Source of the DNA: Arthrobacter sp. B1I2
Lineage (GTDB): Bacteria > Actinomycetota > Actinomycetes > Actinomycetales > Micrococcaceae
DNA: 64,000 nucleotides
Reading direction: 5' to 3'
Assembly: GCF_030816485.1 (NCBI RefSeq)
Contig: NZ_JAUSYC010000001.1
Location: 1,798,001-1,862,000 of the forward strand
Under the pieces are notes generated by a model. It worked only from the letters and a program-made list of their open reading frames with translations. It ran no database searches and had not been told where the DNA came from. Below, one piece after another: positions 1 through 8,453 of this stretch. Positions within the stretch are counted from its first letter, which is position 1. Each line of letters starts with the position of its first letter. Position numbers and translations under genes: made by a program.

Positions 1-818
1 CCGTCCAGGCCGCGGTCCGAGTAGGCGGCGAACAGGGCCGGGGTGGTGTAGCTGCCGCCGGGTGCCAGGATGACCTCGGCGGCGCCCAGGAGCTCCGAGC
101 CGCCGATCATGGTGCGGCCGTCGCCAATAGTGTCGGCGAACTGCTCGTGGTTCCCGCTCCAGGCCAAGTGGGTGGCCCAGACCTTGCCGTGGCGGTTGCC
201 AAAGCCCCGGGTGCCGGCGGCGAAGAGCAGCGAGGAATCGTGCCCGGTGCGGCCGTGCCGGCCGGTGCGGACCCACGTGCCCTGCTGGATGGCGCGGCGC
301 TGGGGGTGGCGCTCGCGGCACCAGCGACCGGTCAGGTCGAGAAGTTCGACGGCGTCCGGCGCCACGGGGAGGACAGTGGCCAGTTCATCGACCTGGAAAG
401 GAGTGGTTCCTTCGTTGGTGACGGTATGGCGGAGTTCCAGCAGGCCGCCGTGGTGAAGCGTGAGCGAGGACGAGACGCTGATCCCGGTGTCCGCGTCGGC
501 CTGGACAATGGTGGCGCTGGCTCCCTGGGCGGTGACGGACGAGAGGCGGAGGCGGGAGGAGAAGTCGAGGCCGGCAGCATCTTCGGAGCTGCGGGAGCCG
601 CGCAGCGCGGGGCGCCCGCGCCATGAGGAGGAAGCCTGGGGGAGGAGTCCCGCGGGGACGCGGGCGTCGATGGCGGAGTGCGGGACCGGGGCCGCGAGGA
701 TTGCGGGATCGGGCAGGGCAGTGCCCAGGTCCGCGCCCCAGTGGATGACCTCGGCCTCCCCGCTGTCGAAGCTGATCACCAGGCTGGTGCCGGCGGAACG
801 GAGGTGGAGGGGTTCCAT
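1..818 (-). CDS. Alpha-galactosidase, GH36 family (N-terminal part, cut by window edge)
   Basis: Only the first 272 codons are inside the window; the gene runs off the left edge without a stop. The product resembles the N-terminal beta-sandwich of GH36 alpha-galactosidases, which release terminal alpha-galactose from raffinose-type oligosaccharides and galactomannan. A typical family segment is visible near residues 205-260 (GFGNRHGKVWATHLAWSGNH, then a GGSELLGAAEV stretch). The catalytic barrel lies outside. No signal peptide is seen, so it is probably cytoplasmic and acts on imported sugar. ATG at 818 has a poor ribosome site (GAAAGAGA); an in-frame GTG 33 nt upstream is possible. It is the last visible gene of a permease-permease-binding protein-glycosidase operon, which points to alpha-galactoside import and hydrolysis. 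Confidence 0.8.
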   Translation of the reverse strand, partial: MEPLHLRSAGTSLVISFDSGEAEVIHWGADLGTALPDPAILAAPVPHSAIDARVPAGLLPQASSSWRGRPALRGSRSSEDAAGLDFSSRLRLSSVTAQGASATIVQADADTGISVSSSLTLHHGGLLELRHTVTNEGTTPFQVDELATVLPVAPDAVELLDLTGRWCRERHPQRRAIQQGTWVRTGRHGRTGHDSSLLFAAGTRGFGNRHGKVWATHLAWSGNHEQFADTIGDGRTMIGGSELLGAAEVILAPGGSYTTPALFAAYSDRGLD

Positions 819-891
819 AAGGAGGTCTCTTTCGTTGTGTGGGGGATGCACCTGGGGCCAGGGGCAATTCCCTCAATTAGCTGAGGATAGC

Positions 892-959
892 CGGATGCCG
901 CCGCCGCGAGGAGGGGGCGGCGGCATCCGTTCTGTGGCTGCGACCACATACGCAGCCAC
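892..959 (-). terminator. Two hairpins between binding-protein gene and alpha-galactosidase gene
   Basis: A perfect 14-bp stem (892-905 with 916-929) and a perfect 9-bp stem (934-942 with 951-959) lie between the binding-protein stop and the glycosidase start. There is no T-tract. Being inside an operon, they more likely act as an mRNA stabiliser or partial attenuator than as a full terminator. Confidence 0.7.
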
Positions 960-975
960 GGCCTGGGGCAGGCGC

Positions 976-2319
976 CTACTTGAACAGGGCGTTGACCTGC
1001 TCGTTCGCCTGCGTCAGGGAGCTGGCGGGGGCCTTGCCGGACACCACGGCGTCCATGGCCGGCTTCAGGATGCCCTTGACCTTGGCCGTGTTGTCAGTGA
1101 TGGGGTACAGGAACGTGGTCTTGTTCTTGACGTGCTCGGTGAAAGCGGTCACGTCCACGCCCTTGGCCTTGAACGCCTCGGCAGCCTTGTCGGAGGAAGT
1201 CTTCAGCGCCGGGAACACCACAGCCTTGGATGCAACCACGTCCTGGCAGTCGGCGGACGCAAGGTACTCCACCCACTTGATGGACGCGTCCTTCTTCTTG
1301 GTGCCGGCCCAGATGGAGTCCGCCAGGCCGTTGAACATCGACGCCCGCTTGCCCTCCGGGCCCACAGGAGTCGGAGCGATGCCAAGGTCGATGCCCTTGT
1401 AGCCGGTGTACTGGCCGATCATCCACGAACCGTGTGCGTTGATGGCAGACTTTCCGGCCGCGAAGGTGTCCGCCATGCTGGCGCCGACCGTCGTTTCCAG
1501 CCTGGGCATGTAGCCCTTGTCCGCGAGGCCGGCGAACCAATCCATGGAGGCCTGGAACTTGGGGTCATCGAAGTTGTAGTGGGTTCCCCACGGGTTCTTG
1601 TCCGTGTGCGACCATCCGGTGGTGTTGGTGAGGTAGCTCCACTCGGTCTGCCCCGAGGAGTCGCCGCCACCGTTGAGGCCGAGCCCGTAGACGTCCACGT
1701 TGTTCTTGTCGAAGCCCGCCTCGTCACCACGCTTGCCGTTCTTGTCCACGGTGAGGTGCGCAATGACCTTCTCGTAGGTGCCGCCGTCCTTCGGGTTCCA
1801 GGTGAGGTTCTTCATCTGGTCCTCGGTAATGCCGGCGGAAGCAGCCATCGCCTTGTTGTAGAACAGCCCGATGGTGTCCCAGTCCTTCGGCAGGCCGTAG
1901 CGCTTGCCGTCCTGGCCTACCCAGAGGTCGGCGAGGCCCTCGTTGTAGGCGCCCACATCGATGTTGTCCTTCTTGACGGCGTCGTCGATGGCCAGCAGTT
2001 GCTTGTTCTTGGCCAGTTCGCCGTACCGGCCCAGGTGGTCGGTGAAGACGTCCGGGGCGGTGCCGCCGACAAAACCGTTGGTCAGCGTGCTCCAGTAGTC
2101 GTCCCAGCCGCGCTGGGTGATCTTGACGGTGATGTCCGGGTTTGCCTTGTGGAAGTCATCCGCGCACTGCTGGTAGGCGGGGAGCTGGTTGGCGTCCCAC
2201 AGCCAGTAGCTGATCTCGCCCTTGGCGGATTCTGCGGATCCCCCGCCGCCTCCGCAGGCGGAGAGGGCCAGGACGGCGGCAGCGGCAGCAGCGAGGGTGC
2301 CGATTGCTTTCTTCTTCAT
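976..2319 (-). CDS. Sugar ABC transporter, substrate-binding lipoprotein
   Basis: 447 residues, family 1 extracellular solute-binding protein. The N-terminus is a lipoprotein signal: MKKK, an Ala-rich core and lipobox LSAC with Cys22, followed by a Gly-rich linker. The mature part has the usual two-lobe pattern (YWLWDANQLPAYQQ, APDVFTDHLGRYGEL, YGLPKDWDTIGLFYN). It is lipid-anchored outside the membrane and hands substrate to the two permeases encoded upstream. ATG at 2319 begins an uninterrupted signal peptide. The neighbouring GH36 gene suggests an alpha-galactoside ligand, which is inference from context. No ATPase gene is nearby. Confidence 0.93.
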   Translation of the reverse strand: MKKKAIGTLAAAAAAVLALSACGGGGGSAESAKGEISYWLWDANQLPAYQQCADDFHKANPDITVKITQRGWDDYWSTLTNGFVGGTAPDVFTDHLGRYGELAKNKQLLAIDDAVKKDNIDVGAYNEGLADLWVGQDGKRYGLPKDWDTIGLFYNKAMAASAGITEDQMKNLTWNPKDGGTYEKVIAHLTVDKNGKRGDEAGFDKNNVDVYGLGLNGGGDSSGQTEWSYLTNTTGWSHTDKNPWGTHYNFDDPKFQASMDWFAGLADKGYMPRLETTVGASMADTFAAGKSAINAHGSWMIGQYTGYKGIDLGIAPTPVGPEGKRASMFNGLADSIWAGTKKKDASIKWVEYLASADCQDVVASKAVVFPALKTSSDKAAEAFKAKGVDVTAFTEHVKNKTTFLYPITDNTAKVKGILKPAMDAVVSGKAPASSLTQANEQVNALFK

Positions 2320-2407
2320 GACGGGTCCTTTCGGGAACGTACTTCCGGCGGGCCGCCATGGCGCGCCGGGGTAGGGAGGTGGGGAATTGCCGGGTGGTGC
2401 GGAAGGG

Positions 2408-3331
2408 TTACTTGATGCCGGAGAAGCCGATGGAGTTGACGATCTTCTTGCCGAACGCAGCGAAGAGGATCAGGACGGGAAGCGCGGAAACGAGCGTCGC
2501 TGCCATGAGGCCGGACCAGTCCGGTGCGCCCTGCGGCGACTGGGACTTGAAGACGCCAAGCCCCACCTGGAGGACGCGGACGTCATCCTGGGACCCCACC
2601 AGCAGCGGCCAGAAGTATTCATTCCATTGACCGATAAAGGTGAGCAACGCCAAAGTGGCGATGGGGGCGGCGGCGTTGGGCAGCACGATCTGGAAGAAGA
2701 TCCGGAGGTGCTTGGCGCCGTCGAGCATTGCTGCTTCCTCCACCTCCCGTGACATGTTCAGGAAGAACTGGCGGAGGAAGAAGATGGCGAACGGCGTCAT
2801 GAAGACGTAGGGCAGGACCATGCCGGGCATGGTGTTCAGGAGGTCCAGGTTCTTGATCAGCAGGAAGTTGGGCAGCGCCGTAAAGATCGGCGGAACCAGC
2901 ATGGTACCCAGGAACAGGCTGAAGACCGCGTTGCGGCCCTTCCAGCGGAGCCGTGCGAAGGCATAGGCGGCCATGGCGCTGAAGAAAACGGCGCCGGCGG
3001 TGGTGATCGAGGAGAAGATGACCGAGTTGCGCAGGTAGAGCCAGAAGTCGATGGCTGCCCCCGAGCCGCCTTCGGCGACGGCTTGGGCGGGGGACTGCAG
3101 CCCGAACACCCGCAGGAATGCGCCGAAGGTGAAGTCCGCCGGCAGCAGGCTGGCCGACTGGGATGCCAGGGACGAGTTGGTGGACAGGGCCGTGCGCAGC
3201 ACCCAGAGGAAGGGCAGCACCGAGACGGCGATGGCGAGGACCAGGAGGGCCCAGGCCCCGGCGCGCCGGGGATTGAATGGACGACGGCGGCTGGCTGGCT
3301 TGGCCAGCGGGACGCGGCTGGTGGTGGTCAT
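2408..3331 (-). CDS. Sugar ABC transporter permease, MalG type
   Basis: 307 residues with about six membrane segments, matching the MalG/inner-membrane component of CUT1 carbohydrate transporters. The ATPase-coupling EAA loop is clear (EEAAMLDGAKHLRIFFQIVL), and the protein ends in the usual NSIGFSGIK-type tail. The N-terminus is basic and cytoplasmic. It lies 10 nt behind the MalF-type gene and 88 nt before the binding-protein gene. It should form the channel heterodimer with its upstream neighbour and needs an ATPase encoded elsewhere. Confidence 0.93.
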   Translation of the reverse strand: MTTTSRVPLAKPASRRRPFNPRRAGAWALLVLAIAVSVLPFLWVLRTALSTNSSLASQSASLLPADFTFGAFLRVFGLQSPAQAVAEGGSGAAIDFWLYLRNSVIFSSITTAGAVFFSAMAAYAFARLRWKGRNAVFSLFLGTMLVPPIFTALPNFLLIKNLDLLNTMPGMVLPYVFMTPFAIFFLRQFFLNMSREVEEAAMLDGAKHLRIFFQIVLPNAAAPIATLALLTFIGQWNEYFWPLLVGSQDDVRVLQVGLGVFKSQSPQGAPDWSGLMAATLVSALPVLILFAAFGKKIVNSIGFSGIK

Positions 3332-3341
3332 GCGGGACTCC

Positions 3342-4274
3342 TTAGTCCAGGTCCGACTCGTTGCCCTTGAGGAACTTCATCTGGATGAAGGCCACGAGGG
3401 CGAGGATGAGGAAGAGAATGACGGCGATGGCGGATCCGTATCCGAAGTCGGATTCCGTGAAGGCACGCTGGTAGATGTAGTACTGGATGACCCGCGTGGC
3501 GTTGACCGGACCGCCCTGGGTGGTGACGGCTACGGTGTCGAAGACCTGGAAGGAGCCGATTACGGTGACCACCAGGACCAGCACCAGGACCGGCCGCAGC
3601 AGCGGGATGGTGATTTTGCTGAAGGTTTGCCATGGGGAGGCGCCGTCCAGCCTTGCTACTTCGTAGACATGTCCCGGAATGGCCTGCAGGCCGGCGAAGA
3701 TCAGCAGCGCCGTGTAGCCCATGTGGCGCCAGGTGTTGATCAGGGCCTGGGTGGGGATGGCCCACGCCTCGCTTCCGAAGAACGCGGTGCGGGGTAGTCC
3801 CGCCCAATCGATGAACTGGTTCACCACGCCGATCTGGTAGTCCAGCATCCAGAACCACAGCAGCGCGGCAATGACGTTGGACATCAGGTAGGGGAGGAGC
3901 AGCGCGCCGCGGATCAGCGTGGATTTGGCCACCTGGTGCATCAGAAGGGCCAGGCCCAGGGCCAGGGCTGTTTGCAGGGCGATGTTGATCAGTACGTATT
4001 GTCCGGTGACGGCCAGGGAGTTCCAGAACAGGGGGTCCTTGGCGAGAGCCTGGTAGTTCTCCAGTCCGATCCATTCAGGGTCGCCGAGGATGTTGTACTC
4101 GGTGAAGCTGAGGTAGATGCCGCGGACGGTGGGGACCAGATAGAAGAGGACGAATCCGATCATGGCCGGCGCAATGAAGAACATGGCGATCTTCACGTCG
4201 CTTTGCCCCCGGCGCAATGGTGTCCGGCGGGCCGCGGGCTCGGCTGGTAGGGCTTTCCTGGTAAGGGTGGTCAT
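3342..4274 (-). CDS. Sugar ABC transporter permease, MalF type
   Basis: 310 residues with about six membrane segments and the coupling loop YEVARLDGASPWQTFSKITI, typical of MalF-like CUT1 permeases. It is first in the minus-strand operon, so transcription starts just upstream, where a TTGCCC/TAGATT promoter overlaps an operator. It pairs with the MalG-type protein to import an oligosaccharide, probably an alpha-galactoside judging from the GH36 gene at the end of the operon. Confidence 0.93.
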   Translation of the reverse strand: MTTLTRKALPAEPAARRTPLRRGQSDVKIAMFFIAPAMIGFVLFYLVPTVRGIYLSFTEYNILGDPEWIGLENYQALAKDPLFWNSLAVTGQYVLINIALQTALALGLALLMHQVAKSTLIRGALLLPYLMSNVIAALLWFWMLDYQIGVVNQFIDWAGLPRTAFFGSEAWAIPTQALINTWRHMGYTALLIFAGLQAIPGHVYEVARLDGASPWQTFSKITIPLLRPVLVLVLVVTVIGSFQVFDTVAVTTQGGPVNATRVIQYYIYQRAFTESDFGYGSAIAVILFLILALVAFIQMKFLKGNESDLD

Positions 4275-4319
4275 CGTCGACCCTTTCCTAAGTGTGATGG
4301 AAGTTACAAGCTGCGGATC

Positions 4320-4348
4320 AATCTACACGAGTAGATCACTATGGGCAA
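4320..4348 (-). promoter_or_regulatory. Promoter of the alpha-galactoside transport operon
   Basis: On the minus strand TTGCCC (4343-4348) and TAGATT (4320-4325) are separated by exactly 17 bp. The operator at 4321-4336 covers the -10 box and part of the spacer, as expected for repression by steric block. Confidence 0.65.
4321..4336. promoter_or_regulatory. LacI-type operator 1
   Basis: ATCTACACGAGTAGAT is an inverted repeat with perfect 6-bp arms (ATCTAC/GTAGAT) around ACGA. A second, related site lies 77 bp away before the divergent gene. The likely binder is the LacI protein encoded at 5664. Confidence 0.7.
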
Positions 4349-4397
4349 TAGATGAATAACGTCTTTCCCCAAAGAGGATTTAGTCCAGTTCCTAAAC

Positions 4398-4413
4398 ATT
4401 GACTCGAGTAGAT
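4398..4413. promoter_or_regulatory. LacI-type operator 2
   Basis: ATTGACTCGAGTAGAT shares the CGAGTAGAT half of operator 1 and has an internal perfect ACTCGAGT palindrome. It lies about 44 bp before the oxidoreductase ATG and contains a TTGACT that could be its -35 box. Confidence 0.65.
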
Positions 4414-4456
4414 CGGAGTGAAACACTCAGGGAAACATCAACCGGAAGGCAAAACA

Positions 4457-5662
4457 ATGACGTTCTCCATCGGCATCGTGGGCGCGGGCCAGTTCGGCAC
4501 CCAGTTCGCCCACCTGTTCAACCTCCACCCCGGAGTCAGCGCCGTCCACGTGGTGGACGAACTGCCGGAAAGGGCAGACGCGGCGGTGCGGCAGTTCGGC
4601 CTCGCCGGTACGGTCAGGGACTTCGACGCGCTGCTGGCCTCGGATATAGACGCGGTGGGACTTTTCACCCAGCGGTGGACCCACGGACCGCTGGTGGAGC
4701 GGGCGCTTAGGTCCGGCAAGCACGTCTACTCCGCCGTTCCCATGGCGGTCACCGAGGATGAGATTGCCAGGATCATCGAGGCGGTCCGGGACACCGGGTT
4801 GACCTACATGATGGGGGAGACAAGCTACTACAACCCCGCCACGGTCTACGCGCGCCGGGAGCACGCAGCAGGCAGGTTTGGCCGGATCTTCTACGCCGAA
4901 GGCGATTACGTCCATGACATGGACCTGGGGTTCTATGACGCCTACCGTTTCAGCGGCGGCGAACGCTGGAAGGAAACGGCCAGCTATCCACCGATGCTCT
5001 ACCCCACCCACGCGGTGGGAGGGGTGCTGGGGGCCATCCCGGCGCACGCCGTCAGCGTCAGCTGCGTGGGAGTGCGGGATGACCGGAACGATGGCGTCTT
5101 CGACAAGGACGTCAGCATGTTCGGCAACGACTTCTCCAACGCCACCGCGCTGTTTGAGATGAGCGACGGCGGCGTGATGCGCACCAACGAGATGCGCAGG
5201 GTGGGTTACCCCTCCCACATCCGGGAATCCCGCTTCCGCTTTTTTGGCACCGAGGCCAGCCTTGAACAGCTCGCCAAGGTGACGGTGTGGCAGGACAAGC
5301 AGGACGTATACGACATTTCCGACCAAGTGGAGACCCGCCCCAGCATTCCGCTGGACGATCCCTCGTTGGCCAACGTGGCCCCGACCCTGCGCGATGCGTT
5401 CGTCTCAGGACTGGCGCCTGTCCATGAGAGCAGCCGGCTGCCCGAAGAGTTCCGCGGCGCGCCCAACGGCCATGAGGGAAGCCATCACTTCCTGGTGGAC
5501 GACTTTGTCACGGCCGTTAATGACCGCACCCTGCCGCCTGTTAACGCATGGGTTGCTGCCCGCTTTACCCTGCCTGGGATCGTGGCGCACCAGTCCGCCC
5601 TGCAGAACGGTGAACGGCTCCCCATCCGTGACTTCGGTGACGCTCCCGGCAACTGTAGCTAG
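4457..5662 (+). CDS. Gfo/Idh/MocA family oxidoreductase
   Basis: 401 residues. The N-terminal Rossmann fold has the motif IVGAGQFGTQFAHLF, and the C-terminal alpha/beta substrate domain follows from about residue 125. Family members are NAD(P)-dependent dehydrogenases or reductases of sugars, inositols and related polyols. An EKP-type motif is not obvious (SAVPMAVTEDE lies in its place), so the exact chemistry cannot be read. ATG at 4457 is preferred over GTG at 4418 because GGAAGG sits about 7 nt upstream and the Rossmann strand starts right after it. It faces the transport operon across shared operators and is followed one base later by its probable LacI regulator. Confidence 0.85.
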   Translation: MTFSIGIVGAGQFGTQFAHLFNLHPGVSAVHVVDELPERADAAVRQFGLAGTVRDFDALLASDIDAVGLFTQRWTHGPLVERALRSGKHVYSAVPMAVTEDEIARIIEAVRDTGLTYMMGETSYYNPATVYARREHAAGRFGRIFYAEGDYVHDMDLGFYDAYRFSGGERWKETASYPPMLYPTHAVGGVLGAIPAHAVSVSCVGVRDDRNDGVFDKDVSMFGNDFSNATALFEMSDGGVMRTNEMRRVGYPSHIRESRFRFFGTEASLEQLAKVTVWQDKQDVYDISDQVETRPSIPLDDPSLANVAPTLRDAFVSGLAPVHESSRLPEEFRGAPNGHEGSHHFLVDDFVTAVNDRTLPPVNAWVAARFTLPGIVAHQSALQNGERLPIRDFGDAPGNCS

Positions 5663-5663
5663 C

Positions 5664-6695
5664 ATGGACACCATGACTTCCCCGGCAGTGCGGCCCCCGC
5701 GGGGCGGCCCCGTGACGCGCAAGGACGTGGCGCGCTATGCCGGCGTCAGCACCGCCGTCGTCAGCTACGTTGTGAACGGCGGCCCCAAGAAAGTGGCGCC
5801 GGCCACCGAGGCGAAGGTGCAGGATGCGATCCGTGTACTCGGATACCGGCCCAACGCCGCGGCACGTGCCCTCAAGCTCGGTTCCAGTGAAACCCTGGGA
5901 CTGATCGTTCCGGACAACTCCAACCCCTTCTTCTCCCTGTTCGCCCACGCGGTAGAGGACGCGGCCGCGGAGCTCGGTTACGCCCTAGTGCTGAGCAACT
6001 CGGACGGAAACCTGGCAAAGGAACGGCGCAACGTCCGCAACCTGGCTGCCCGGCAGGTGGACGGCGTGCTGCTGGCAAGCGTCCTCTTCGGGCCGGACCT
6101 GGAGGTCCTGGAAACCGCCGACATCCCCTCTGTCCTGCTCAACCAGGAACGCGATGCGCCGGGCTTCAACAGCATCGGCGTGGACCTGGCTGCCGGGGCG
6201 AAAATCGCGGTGGAGCACCTGATCGGCCATGGCCACACCAATATCGGGCTGGCCATGGGCACCAACGTCTCCGGCACCACCGACGGCCGTGAACTCGGCT
6301 GGCGGGAGGCCCTGCAGGAGGCGGGGCTGCCGGAAGGGCCCATCGTGTACAGCAAGTTCACCCGGTCCGGCGGTTACCTTGCCGGGCAGCGGCTGCTTGC
6401 ATCGGTCAACCGGCCCACGGCCATTTTTGCCACCTCGGATATGCAGGCCATCGGCCTGCTCCGGGCGGTGCATGAGGCGGGCTTCGCCGTTCCCGGTGAG
6501 ATCGCGGTGGCTTCCTTCGACGGGTCCGCCGAAGCAGAGTACTCGTGGCCGCCCCTGACCACGGTGGAACAACCGGTGGCCGAGATGGCTGAAGCCGCGG
6601 TGGCGGCCTTGGTGGGCGCCGGCCGCGGAGAAAAACCCCGGCACCGGATCTTTCCCACCAAGCTCCACATCCGGCAATCCTGCGGTTGTCCCTAG
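5664..6695 (+). CDS. LacI-family transcriptional regulator
   Basis: 343 residues. The N-terminal helix-turn-helix is TRKDVARYAGVSTAVVSYVV, with the hinge helix near YRPNAAARALK. A periplasmic-binding-protein-like effector domain follows from about residue 75 (LGLIVPDNSNPFFSLFAHAV). It probably represses both divergent units at 4320-4413 and releases DNA on binding a sugar, as is known for the family. The start ATG at 5664 is one base after the oxidoreductase stop, with no clear ribosome site, suggesting translational coupling; ATG 5673 is an alternative. Its stop overlaps that of the convergent DeoR gene by 4 bp. Confidence 0.9.
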   Translation: MDTMTSPAVRPPRGGPVTRKDVARYAGVSTAVVSYVVNGGPKKVAPATEAKVQDAIRVLGYRPNAAARALKLGSSETLGLIVPDNSNPFFSLFAHAVEDAAAELGYALVLSNSDGNLAKERRNVRNLAARQVDGVLLASVLFGPDLEVLETADIPSVLLNQERDAPGFNSIGVDLAAGAKIAVEHLIGHGHTNIGLAMGTNVSGTTDGRELGWREALQEAGLPEGPIVYSKFTRSGGYLAGQRLLASVNRPTAIFATSDMQAIGLLRAVHEAGFAVPGEIAVASFDGSAEAEYSWPPLTTVEQPVAEMAEAAVAALVGAGRGEKPRHRIFPTKLHIRQSCGCP

Positions 6696-7480
6696 GCGGC
6701 GGCGAGCCGAAGCTTGCCCACCTTTTCCCGCAGGACGCGCTGGGCTTCTGGCCCCAGTCCCGGATCGGTGATGACCTCGTCCACCTCTTCCAGCGTGGCA
6801 ATGGAACTGATGCCGAGCATGCCCCACTTGCTGTGGTCCGCCAGCACCACGGTTTTCCGTGCCGCGGCTACGAAGGCCCGGTTCGTTTCGGCTTCGAGGA
6901 GGTTGGGCGTGGTGAAACCGGCGGTCGCGTCCATGCCGTGGACACCGAGGAACAGCACGTCCAGGTGCAGCTGTTTCAGTGCAGCCGTGGCGATAGGGCC
7001 AACCAGGGCGTCCGACGGCGTGCGTTGACCCCCGATAAGAATCACCGTGGAACTGTAGCGGGCGGAACCTGTTGCCGCGGCATGGTGGAACAAGTCGGCA
7101 ATGCGCACCGAGTTGGTGACCACCGTGATTTGCGGGCCGTTGACCAGTTCTTTGGCCAGTGCCCACGTTGTGGTCCCGGCGCTGAGTCCCACTGCCATTC
7201 CTTGCTGGACCAGCGCCGCCGCTTCAAGTGCGATGGCGCGTTTCTCCGCGGTCAGCTGCGTGGATTTCAGTTCAAAACCCGGTTCGTGGGTGCTGGCGTC
7301 GCCGGGGAGCTTTGCCCCGCCGTGGATGCGCTCCAGCTTGCCGCCTTCCTCCAGCAGTTCGATGTCCCTGCGGACGGTCATCAGCGAAACGCCCAGTTGG
7401 TGGGCGAGGTCCGAGACACGGACAACCCGTTCGCGCTGGACGGCGTCCACGATTGCCTGGTGGCGTGCTGCGGGGAGCAT
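6692..7480 (-). CDS. DeoR/GlpR-family transcriptional regulator
   Basis: 262 residues. The N-terminal winged helix reads MLPAARHQAIVDAVQ, then VRVSDLAHQLGVSLMTVRRD, the DeoR signature. The rest is the sugar-phosphate-sensing DeoRC domain with its conserved stretch GTTTWALAKEL and the TNSVRIADL region. Such proteins repress sugar or polyol genes and respond to phosphorylated intermediates. ATG at 7480 follows AAAGGA at 5 nt; an upstream in-frame start at 7525 is less convincing. It is 58 nt behind the MalG-type permease gene in the same direction and is the last gene of that operon, so it probably controls it. Confidence 0.9.
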   Translation of the reverse strand: MLPAARHQAIVDAVQRERVVRVSDLAHQLGVSLMTVRRDIELLEEGGKLERIHGGAKLPGDASTHEPGFELKSTQLTAEKRAIALEAAALVQQGMAVGLSAGTTTWALAKELVNGPQITVVTNSVRIADLFHHAAATGSARYSSTVILIGGQRTPSDALVGPIATAALKQLHLDVLFLGVHGMDATAGFTTPNLLEAETNRAFVAAARKTVVLADHSKWGMLGISSIATLEEVDEVITDPGLGPEAQRVLREKVGKLRLAAA

Positions 7481-7502
7481 GGAGTTCCTTTCGTACTGTT
7501 GG

Positions 7503-7521
7503 CGGGGAAGCTGCCTCCCCG
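7503..7521 (-). terminator. Small hairpin between permease and DeoR genes
   Basis: CGGGGA (7503-7508) pairs with TCCCCG (7516-7521). It lies within the 58-nt gap before the regulator gene and may lower regulator expression relative to the transporter. The stem is short. Confidence 0.35.
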
Positions 7522-7538
7522 TCACGTTCCATGATGGT

Positions 7539-8453
7539 CTACCCCTTGCTGGAACCCAGAGTCAGGCCCGCAACAAACTGCCGCTGCAGGAGAAGGTAGA
7601 TCACCAGTGTGGGAATGACGGTGATCACGGCGCCCGCAGCAAGGAGGTTGTAGTTGCTCAGGAACTCGCCCTGCAGGTTGTTGATGGCGGTGGTGATGGG
7701 AAGGCGGTTGCCGCTCTGGATGAAGATCAGGGGCCAGAAGTAGTCGTTGTAGATGAAGATGACCTGGAGCGTGCCGAGGGCCGCAAACGCCGGCCGGCAA
7801 AGGGGCATGATGATTTCCCGGTACTGCCGCCAGATGCCGGCGCCGTCCACCAGGGCGGCTTCGGTCAGGTCGGCGGAGAGCGCCTTCATGTAGTTGGACA
7901 GCACGAAGGTACAGAACCCCATCTGGAAAGCGGTATTGACCGCGATCACGATGATGTAGGTGTTCAGCATGTTCCCGGAATCACTGAACGAGTACGGCAC
8001 TTCGAAGTGCTTCGCCATTTCGAACAGCGGGGCGGCAAGGACCTGCGGGGGAAGAAGGTTTCCCGCGGTGAACATGATGAGCAGGGTGATGTTGAATTTC
8101 CAGTTCACCCGGCTGACCGCGAAGGCCATGAGGGAGGCCAGGAACAGGGTCAGCAGCACAGCCGGCACGGTGATGATGACCGAGTTCCAGAAGTACGTGG
8201 CAAACCCGCCCTGGGTCCAGGCCTGGGCGAAGTTGTCTAAGTTGAATTCCCCCGCCACGCTGAAGTAGCCGAACTTGTTGGTGGAGGCCACCGGGCGGAG
8301 CGCCGTGAAAAGCGACCAGCCCAGCGGGATCAGCCACATGACGGCCATGACGGCCAGGAAGATATGGGTGCCGTAGTGCCGTTTGGGCCTGCTGCCCGAG
8401 CGGGGCGCCGCTGCGGCAGAGGTGCGGCCGGACCGGGCTGTGGTGGTGCTCAT
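7539..8453 (-). CDS. Sugar ABC transporter permease, MalG type
   Basis: 304 residues with about six membrane helices and the coupling loop LTEAALVDGAGIWRQYREII. The Ala/Ser-rich basic N-terminus is cytoplasmic, and the tail RQFVAGLTLGSSKG is typical of the family. The gene overlaps the upstream MalF-type gene by 4 bp (ATGA), so the two are translated as a coupled pair. The substrate cannot be inferred; no glycosidase lies in this operon. Confidence 0.93.
   Translation of the reverse strand: MSTTTARSGRTSAAAAPRSGSRPKRHYGTHIFLAVMAVMWLIPLGWSLFTALRPVASTNKFGYFSVAGEFNLDNFAQAWTQGGFATYFWNSVIITVPAVLLTLFLASLMAFAVSRVNWKFNITLLIMFTAGNLLPPQVLAAPLFEMAKHFEVPYSFSDSGNMLNTYIIVIAVNTAFQMGFCTFVLSNYMKALSADLTEAALVDGAGIWRQYREIIMPLCRPAFAALGTLQVIFIYNDYFWPLIFIQSGNRLPITTAINNLQGEFLSNYNLLAAGAVITVIPTLVIYLLLQRQFVAGLTLGSSKG

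Noticed and set aside
460..2415. 651-codon open frame on the plus strand
   Set aside because: Antisense to the alpha-galactosidase start and the whole binding-protein gene; no family motif, and explained by GC-rich third positions.
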